This document shows, piece by piece, positions 14,816 through 19,159 of a DNA stretch of 19,159 nucleotides. The stretch covers positions 1 to 19,159 of the forward strand of contig NZ_VYWO01000010.1 of the NCBI RefSeq assembly GCF_008726925.1. Direction: 5' to 3'. The stretch's first letter is position 1, and each line of letters begins with the position of its first letter. Made by a program: the position numbers and the translations under genes. Under the pieces are notes generated by a model. It made no database searches. It was not told the DNA's origin and saw only the letters and a list, made by a program, of their open reading frames with translations. Source of the DNA: Aerococcus sanguinicola. GTDB taxonomy: Bacteria > Bacillota > Bacilli > Lactobacillales > Aerococcaceae.

Positions 14816-15388
14816 ATGCACGAAAAAAAAGTCTACCGCCTAGCCATTGTCAGCCTGCTAACGGCAGTCTTGTTGGTTCAGACCTTCATCCCCTGGCTGG
14901 GTTACATTCCTTTAGGCCCCATTAGTATTACCATTGTCCAAATTACCATTATGCTCGGCGCCAGCCTATTTGACAAGCAGGTTGGCACCATGCTGGGGGG
15001 GATTTGGGGCGTACTGGCTTGGTTGCGTCACCTCGTCCAACCAACTGTCGTTTCCCCTGTCTTTATCAATCCCCTGGTCTCGGTCCTGCCCCGCCTCTTG
15101 ACGGGTTTTTTGACAGGACTTCTAGCGTCTTATTTGAAGGATAAATTATCCGGACGCTGGGCCTATGCCTTGACCGGGGCCCTGGGCTCTCTCTGTAATA
15201 CCCTGCTCGTGATGGGAGCCATTTACCTCTTTGCCCGGACGGCTTATGCCCAGGCGCTTGGGGTGAGTGAATCGGCCATTGTACCGATTATCCTAGGTGT
15301 GGTTCTGACGAATGGTTTGGCTGAGATGTTGGTCTCCGCTCTGATCCTCCCCCTCCTCGCCCAATCCCTGAAAAAAGTACTCAAATAA
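14816..15388 (+). CDS. ECF transporter S component, possibly pantothenate (PanT-like)
   Basis: S components are small membrane proteins that bind a vitamin and work with the shared ECF module (EcfT plus two ATPases), which is not in this window. This 190-residue protein has six hydrophobic segments. It also has the features of the PF12822 group: an N-terminal AxxxLLTAVLLVQTF-like helix, LGYIPLGPISITIVQ, and a SPVFINPLVSVLPRLLTG segment with an NP pair. This wording is like that of the pantothenate subunits of lactic acid bacteria. The flanking CoA-type Nudix hydrolase and acyl-CoA thioesterase favour pantothenate, but this is inference; riboflavin or another substrate remains possible. The ATG has a GAGGAG site. 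Confidence 0.85.
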   Translation: MHEKKVYRLAIVSLLTAVLLVQTFIPWLGYIPLGPISITIVQITIMLGASLFDKQVGTMLGGIWGVLAWLRHLVQPTVVSPVFINPLVSVLPRLLTGFLTGLLASYLKDKLSGRWAYALTGALGSLCNTLLVMGAIYLFARTAYAQALGVSESAIVPIILGVVLTNGLAEMLVSALILPLLAQSLKKVLK

Positions 15389-15418
15389 AAATTCTACTGA
15401 GAAAAGGAAGCGATTGTC

Positions 15419-15949
15419 ATGAAACATTGCAAGGAAACGCGTGTTGTCCAAACCCACCGCATCATGCCCCAAGAAACCAATAGCTTTGGGAATATGTTTG
15501 GGGGCCAGCTCTTGTCTTTGGTCGATAATAGTGCCTCAGTCTCGGCTTCAAGGATGTCGCGGACGGTTGTTATGACAGCGGCCATGGATAAGATGAACTT
15601 CCTTGCCCCCCTACCTGAAAACGATTCGGTCTGTGTGGAAAGCTTTGTGTCCGGTGTGGGCAAGAAGAGCTGCGAAGTCTTCGTCAAAGTTCTAGGCGAG
15701 CACTTGGCAACTGGCGAGCGGTATATTGCGGCGACCTCTTTTATGACCTTTGTCGCCATTACTGATGATCCAAACTTCCAGATGCCAGAAATTGTGGCAG
15801 ACAGTGAGGAAGAAGAAATGATCTGCTCAGGTTATGCCCAGCGCCGGCAGGAACGCTTGAACCAGCGCCAAGCTGACCAAGCCCTCCACGAGAAATTGAC
15901 CAAGCAAGTTTTCTGGTTGGATGAGGACTACTACAAGTCTGGAAATTAA
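15419..15949 (+). CDS. Acyl-CoA thioesterase, YkhA/BACH-type hotdog protein
   Basis: Enzymes of this group hydrolyse acyl-CoA to free fatty acid and CoA. The 176-residue protein has the single hotdog domain with the family motif NSFGNMFGGQLLSLVD at residues 21-36, the MDKMNFLAPL strand and SCEVFVKVLGE, followed by a charged tail (EEEEMICSGYAQRRQERL) typical of YkhA homologues. The ATG follows AAAAGGAAG, 30 bp after the ECF gene, so it is the third gene of the operon. No terminator separates it from the T-box leader, but the proS promoter starts 3 bp after its stop. Confidence 0.9.
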   Translation: MKHCKETRVVQTHRIMPQETNSFGNMFGGQLLSLVDNSASVSASRMSRTVVMTAAMDKMNFLAPLPENDSVCVESFVSGVGKKSCEVFVKVLGEHLATGERYIAATSFMTFVAITDDPNFQMPEIVADSEEEEMICSGYAQRRQERLNQRQADQALHEKLTKQVFWLDEDYYKSGN

Positions 15950-15951
15950 AG

Positions 15952-15980
15952 TTGACTTTCTTTAGAAATTCGGTCACAAT
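15952..15980 (+). promoter_or_regulatory. Promoter of the proS T-box transcript
   Basis: TTGACT and CACAAT are separated by 17 bp, just upstream of the first helix of the T-box leader. Confidence 0.65.
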
Positions 15981-15984
15981 AGAA

Positions 15985-16197
15985 GCAAGCTGCAGACTAG
16001 TAAGATTGCTATGGGTGAAGAGAGTGTTTGGTGCTGGGAAAACACCCCCGCTGGCAAGATGAACCTCCTGCCTATGACTTAGCTTGGAAACAGGCTACGG
16101 GGCGCCCCGTTATGGCGCAATGAGTGAAGTGATCAACTTAACGAAGGTGGTACCGCGGATTTTCCGTCCTTTTAGGATGCGAGAATCTGCGTTTTTT
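15985..16197 (+). promoter_or_regulatory. T-box riboswitch of proS
   Basis: The leader binds uncharged tRNA and controls read-through into proS. The T-box sequence AACGAAGGTGGTACCGCGG is at 16140-16158. Stem I is closed by CAAGCT (from about 15986) with AGCTTG (16081-16086). The specifier is most simply the CCT codon in GAACCTCC (16064-16066), a proline codon after the usual GAA, which fits the downstream gene. The terminator is CGCGGATTTTC (16154-16164) with GAGAATCTGCG (16181-16191) enclosing a short inner hairpin and followed by TTTTTT. Its 5' arm shares CGCGG with the T-box, as needed for the alternative antiterminator. Confidence 0.93.
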
Positions 16198-16218
16198 ATT
16201 AAAGAAAAGGAGAGACAA

Positions 16219-17670
16219 ATGAGTCAAGAAGAAACAAACTTACAACAAACGGATTTTTCCAAGTGGTACTTACAAAGTATCCAGAAGGCAGACCTTTTTG
16301 CCTATGGGCCTGCGCGAGGCACCATGATCTTCAAGCCAAATGGTTATTTCTTATGGAAACAAATCAAAAAAGCCTTTAATGCGGAATTCGAAGCCAGTGG
16401 GGTAGAAGAGGTTTACTTCCCTATGCTGATCCCTCAAAGCTTCTTCGAAAAGGAAGCTGACCATGTGGAAGGCTTTGCCCCTGAACTGCCCTGGGTAACT
16501 AAGGCAGGGGATGAAGAATTAGAGGAACCCCTCGCCCTCCGCCCAACTTCAGAGACCCTCTTTGGGAATGCGATGAGCGACTGGATTAATTCTTACCGGG
16601 ACCTGCCAATGGAACTCAACCAGTGGGCCAATGTCTTCCGCTGGGAGAAACGGACCTTCCCCTTCTTGAGAACTTCCGAATTCCTCTGGCAAGAAGGCCA
16701 TTGTGCCTATGCAACGGCTGAAGAAGCCCATGACCGTGTCCTCCACTTCTTGAAGATCTACCAAGACGTGGTGGAAGACCTCCTCGCCATGCCCGTTTAT
16801 ACCGGAGAGAAGACACCTTCCGAGCGCTTTGCGGGTGGGGACAATACCTATTCCATCGAAGCCATGATGAAGGATACCAAGGCCGTTCAAGCCGGGACCT
16901 CTCACTTCCTAGGGTCAAACTTTGCGGAAGCTTTCGATATCAAGTACTTGAACGAAGACAATGAACACGTCTACACTTACACGGCTTCTTGGGGTGTTTC
17001 GACCCGCTTAATTGGGGCCATGATTATGACCCACGGCGATGAGAAAGGGGTCGTCTTCCCACCTAAGATGGCACCCGTCCAAGTGGCCCTCCTGCCTGTA
17101 GGGAACTTGAAGAAGAACCCACAAGTCTTAGACAAATTGCGAGATATCGAAGCCGAATTGAAGGCTGCTGGTTTCCGCGTGAACTTGGATGATTCCAATA
17201 ACTCACCAGGCTACAAGTACAATGAAGTCGAAGTGAAGGGGATTCCTCTGCGTCTGGACTTCGGCCCCCGCGACTTGGAAAATAATAGCTGCATGATCAA
17301 GATGCGTGACCAAGATGACAAGGAAGCCGTAGCCCTGGACGACTTAGTTGCGACTGTTCAAGACAAGCTGGATGCCATGCAGACCCGTCTCTTTGAGAAG
17401 GCTGATGCATTCCGTAAGGCCAACGAGCACTTCGATATTGACAGCATGGAAGACCTCCAAGCCCACCTCGATAAGTGCCATGAAGAAGGCCAATACCCAG
17501 GTTGGGTCCTTGCCGGTTGGGACGGGACGGAAGAATCAGAAGCAGCCGTCAAGGAAGCAACAGGCTTCACCACACGGAACATTCCTTTCCATCCACCAGT
17601 TGAGAAGACCATCGACATCTACTCAGGCAAGCCTGCCAAGTATACGGTTTGGTATGCCCGGGCTTATTAA
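16219..17670 (+). CDS. proS: Prolyl-tRNA synthetase, archaeal/eukaryotic type
   Basis: Charges tRNA-Pro with proline in the cytoplasm. The 483-residue protein is the short form without the editing insertion of the usual bacterial ProRS. Class II motifs are visible: motif 2 in VFRWEKRTFPFLRTSEFLWQ, motif 3 in WGVSTRLIGA, and the anticodon-binding domain from about residue 285 (PVQVALLPVG). The C-terminal domain ends in tyrosine (YARAY), as in archaeal-type enzymes. I place the start at the ATG at 16219 with AAGGAG. The frame is open 45 codons upstream, but that part is the T-box leader. A strong terminator follows. Confidence 0.95.
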   Translation: MSQEETNLQQTDFSKWYLQSIQKADLFAYGPARGTMIFKPNGYFLWKQIKKAFNAEFEASGVEEVYFPMLIPQSFFEKEADHVEGFAPELPWVTKAGDEELEEPLALRPTSETLFGNAMSDWINSYRDLPMELNQWANVFRWEKRTFPFLRTSEFLWQEGHCAYATAEEAHDRVLHFLKIYQDVVEDLLAMPVYTGEKTPSERFAGGDNTYSIEAMMKDTKAVQAGTSHFLGSNFAEAFDIKYLNEDNEHVYTYTASWGVSTRLIGAMIMTHGDEKGVVFPPKMAPVQVALLPVGNLKKNPQVLDKLRDIEAELKAAGFRVNLDDSNNSPGYKYNEVEVKGIPLRLDFGPRDLENNSCMIKMRDQDDKEAVALDDLVATVQDKLDAMQTRLFEKADAFRKANEHFDIDSMEDLQAHLDKCHEEGQYPGWVLAGWDGTEESEAAVKEATGFTTRNIPFHPPVEKTIDIYSGKPAKYTVWYARAY

Positions 17671-17689
17671 TTAGAATCTAGAAAAGCTG

Positions 17690-17735
17690 AAAGCCAACAA
17701 AACACTCCTAATGGGGTTGTTTTGTTGGCTTTTCT
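17690..17735 (+). terminator. Intrinsic terminator of proS
   Basis: AAAGCCAACAAAAC (17690-17703) pairs perfectly with GTTTTGTTGGCTTT (17719-17732), followed by a short T-rich stretch. It begins 19 bp after the stop codon. Confidence 0.88.
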
Positions 17736-17749
17736 GGTTTTTAGCGGGG

Positions 17750-18022
17750 AGTTGATCGCGAACTTTTTAATAAGCTGTCCGTTGGCGATTAGGAAGTTGG
17801 CAAGTTTCGAATGGGACCTCCGTTTGCAAGTAGGATCGCTCCAACTTGCAAACGGGGCTTCGATTAGCAAGTAGAGTCGCGTCAACTCGCAAACGGAGCT
17901 CTGATTAGCAAGTAGAGTCGCGTCAACTCGCGAACGGAGCTCTGATTAGCAAGTAGACTCGCACCAACTCGCGAATGGCCCCTTGCTTAGCAAGCTGACC
18001 TCCCGCTAGGCAAGCTGCTTGG
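17750..18022. repeat. 41-bp tandem repeat, about four full copies plus remnants
   Basis: Copies start at 17826, 17867, 17908 and 17949, exactly 41 bp apart, with a partial copy at 17990 and a shorter one at 18010. A typical copy begins GCAAGTAGAGTCGCGTCAAC and continues TCGCGAACGGAGCTCTGATTA. The second and third copies are almost identical; the first and fourth differ more. Weaker relics (CGCGAAC, GTTGGCGATTAGG, GTTGGCAAG) lie between 17750 and 17825. The first copy contains GCAAGT...ACTTGC, a short stem. No reading frame runs credibly through it. It is unrelated in sequence to the hairpin units of the four arrays. Confidence 0.85.
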
Positions 18023-18037
18023 CCTCACCATAAGGAA

Positions 18038-18068
18038 AACAAGCTAGCAAGGCCCTTGCTAGCTTGTT
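18038..18068 (-). terminator. Perfect 14-bp hairpin, possible minus-strand terminator
   Basis: AACAAGCTAGCAAG (18038-18051) pairs with CTTGCTAGCTTGTT (18055-18068) across a three-base loop. On the minus strand it is followed by TTCC after TTTT, so it could end transcripts leaving array 4. On the plus strand the following T content is poor. Confidence 0.55.
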
Positions 18069-18183
18069 AACTCTTATATTGTATTTTTACACATTGATTG
18101 TGCTATGTTTCGCTTGGCGTTGGCTTGACAATCCGCATTTGGAGTTTCTGATTGTGGCTTGCGTGCCATCCTCCGCATCTTGT
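18069..18183. other. Gene-free stretch before array 4
   Basis: About 115 bp without a gene, clear repeat or promoter. The array begins here without the TCACACCCT motif that brackets arrays 1 and 3 at their distal ends. Confidence 0.4.
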
Positions 18184-18300
18184 AGTCGGGTTCGACTTGG
18201 CAGACTTGGAGTGATTTCACAAGTCCGAAACGAGCGAATGCTTCGCTCTTATTCTGACTTGCTCCAATCATCCAAGCCTAAGCGCCAAGTCTCACACCCT
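18184..18300 (-). repeat. Structured repeat unit D (type II)
   Basis: 117 bp. Helices: GACTTGGC/GCCAAGTC, AGACTTGGA/TCCAAGCCT, TGATT/AATCA, CAAGTC plus GAA paired with TTC plus GACTTG, and apical GAGCGA/TCGCTC. Where C3 has a G-T pair in the second helix, D has G-C; the apical stem is entirely different but still paired. Confidence 0.88.
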
Positions 18301-18305
18301 TATTT

Positions 18306-18424
18306 AGTCGGGTTCGCAAGAGCAGAAAGGGAGTGACTTCAGCAAAGTGGAACGATCGGCTTGCAGCCGCTCTTATCCCCTTTGCCTCCAGTCATCCCTT
18401 TCTAAACGCTCTTGCTCACACCCT
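18306..18424 (-). repeat. Structured repeat unit E (type II)
   Basis: 119 bp. Helices: GCAAGAGC/GCTCTTGC, GAAAGGGA/TCCCTTTC, TGACT/AGTCA, GCAAAG/CTTTGC with GGA/TCC, and apical CGGCT/AGCCG. It is closest to A3, from which the basal helix differs on both strands (AAAGG against AAGAG). Confidence 0.88.
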
Positions 18425-18426
18425 TT

Positions 18427-18545
18427 AGTCGGGTTCGCAAGAGCAGCTTTGGAGTGCTTTCGCAAGTCGGAAACGTGCAAGCGGGGCTTGCCCTTATTCC
18501 GACTTACTCCAAGCATCCAAAGCTAATCGCTCTTGCTCACACCCT
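18427..18545 (-). repeat. Structured repeat unit F (type II), abuts a stop codon
   Basis: 119 bp. Helices: GCAAGAGC/GCTCTTGC, AGCTTTGGA/TCCAAAGCT, TGCTT/AAGCA, AAGTCGGAA/TTCCGACTT and apical GCAAGC/GCTTGC. On the minus strand the last A of the EIIA stop codon TAA is the first A of AGGGTGTGA. Confidence 0.88.
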
Positions 18546-18907
18546 TATTTAATTTCGATCCAGGTGTTTTGTTTGATTTCGGGGAAGGGCTTGTCTTCTA
18601 GGTAGATGGTGCCGGGGATTTCGGCTTCTTTGGCACCGTTGGCTTTGAAGGTGACGTGGTTGATGGTGCGGAGGTTTTTCTCAGCGATATCACCAACTGC
18701 GGTGATTTCGAAGCATTCGCCGGAGATGCAGAGGCAATGGCCGGGTTCGATGTGGCCTGGGAAGTCGATGTCACTGATGAGGACGCTGTAGTTTTTGACT
18801 TCGGACATGACATCGGCATTGGAGAATACGAGGAGGAGTTTTTCCCCGAGGAAGCGGTCGACGGCTTGGCCGACATTGGCGATTTTGGCTTTGAATTGTG
18901 TTGACAT
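18545..18907 (-). CDS. Orphan PTS glucitol/sorbitol EIIA-like protein (GutA family)
   Basis: The 120-residue protein matches the PTSIIA-Gut family (PF03829), shown by the segment ITAVGDIAEKNLRTINHVTF at about residues 68-87 and by EIPGTIYLE. In sorbitol EIIA the phosphoryl group from HPr is carried by a histidine just after a Y-x-x-[IL] segment (His43 in E. coli). Here that segment reads NYSVLISDI, with Ile44 at the expected position; the only nearby histidines are in GHIEPGHC, about eight residues on. No EIIB, EIIC or sorbitol-phosphate dehydrogenase gene adjoins it. It may be non-phosphorylatable and regulatory, or use another residue. The ATG follows AAAGGAG. Its stop overlaps repeat unit F by one base. 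Confidence 0.82.
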   Translation of the reverse strand: MSTQFKAKIANVGQAVDRFLGEKLLLVFSNADVMSEVKNYSVLISDIDFPGHIEPGHCLCISGECFEITAVGDIAEKNLRTINHVTFKANGAKEAEIPGTIYLEDKPFPEIKQNTWIEIK

Positions 18908-18957
18908 AGTGAGTCTCTCCTTTACTTAAGTCTGAGCTAAAAAATCTTTTCTCTTCA

Positions 18958-18986
18958 AGTATAACTTAGTCTTATAGCAATGACAA
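18958..18986 (-). promoter_or_regulatory. Promoter of the EIIA-Gut-like gene
   Basis: On the minus strand TTGTCA and TATACT are separated by 17 bp, about 50 bp before the start codon and 46 bp from the IS tip. The gene therefore appears to have its own promoter rather than one in the IS. Confidence 0.75.
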
Positions 18987-19032
18987 CGCATACATCAGGA
19001 AAAAACATTTAAAAAAACGAAGCCTGCAAGAT

Positions 19033-19158
19033 TGAACTGCCCCCTGTCAAGTAGACAGGCAAATAAATAAATTTTTACCATGTGTGATTTTTGTCATGCA
19101 TGGTTTTTATTTTGGATTTTAAAATAGAATTTATCAGTGAATACGATATTTCATAACA
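19033..19158 (+). mobile_element. Terminus of an IS3-type insertion sequence (right window edge)
   Basis: The same 126 bp as at the left edge, in inverted orientation, starting TGAACTGCCCCC at 19033. The same end of the element faces inward on both sides. The body and transposase would lie beyond the right edge. Confidence 0.7.
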
Positions 19159-19159
19159 T

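Noticed and set aside
16084..16218. N-terminal extension of ProRS
   Set aside because: The open frame runs back through the T-box sequence and terminator. Those codons are leader RNA, and the ATG at 16219 has the ribosome site.
17667..17885. A 72-residue minus-strand reading frame over the proS terminator and 41-bp repeat
   Set aside because: It crosses a strong terminator hairpin and repeat DNA and has no ribosome site or recognisable domain.
5079..18545. Integron attC sites
   Set aside because: Array units of about 116 bp with imperfect palindromes recall attC, but the core sites (RYYYAAC and GTTRRRY) are missing, units are stacked without cassettes, and no integrase is present.

Overview
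This window reads like a Firmicute, probably of the order Lactobacillales: compact genes with strong AGGAGG-type ribosome binding sites, a PdxS/MocR pair, a T-box-controlled prolyl-tRNA synthetase, an ECF vitamin transporter subunit and a GutA-type PTS protein. I cannot name a genus. The base composition is fairly balanced, with many C-ending codons. Both ends carry the same 126-bp sequence in inverted orientation (1-126 and 19033-19158). It begins TGAACTGCCCCC and looks like the tip of an IS3-type insertion sequence, so the piece is probably bounded by two copies of one IS, as an assembly contig or as a real inverted pair.

Layout: pdxS (-) and its divergent PdxR-like regulator (+); a small membrane protein (+); a uracil permease (-); a YbjQ-family protein (-); repeat array 1; an rlmA-type rRNA methyltransferase followed by a flavin-dependent monooxygenase (-); a DUF488 protein and two membrane proteins (+); repeat array 2; a purine permease (-), divergent across a candidate PurR operator from an SGNH hydrolase (+); a GH13-like protein that has lost its catalytic residues, with a HAD phosphatase (+); repeat array 3; a three-gene operon (+) of CoA-type Nudix hydrolase, ECF S component (possibly pantothenate) and acyl-CoA thioesterase; a T-box leader and proS of archaeal/eukaryotic type (+); a 41-bp tandem repeat; repeat array 4; and an orphan PTS EIIA-Gut protein (-) without the expected active-site histidine.

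The most unusual content is a family of about 108-119-bp structured repeats: ten recognisable units in four arrays, plus remnants. Each unit, read along its neighbouring gene, runs AGGGTGTGA - long interrupted hairpin - GAACCCGACT. The hairpin arms differ between units but stay complementary, with compensatory changes in several helices, while internal loops are conserved. All four arrays start exactly at, or overlap, the stop codon of a gene and all have the same polarity relative to that gene. The last 50-70 codons before the arrays are unusually rich in C- and A-ending codons and poor in T- and G-ending ones. Together this suggests a 3'-UTR RNA element, or a mobile element targeted to gene ends, that I do not recognise.
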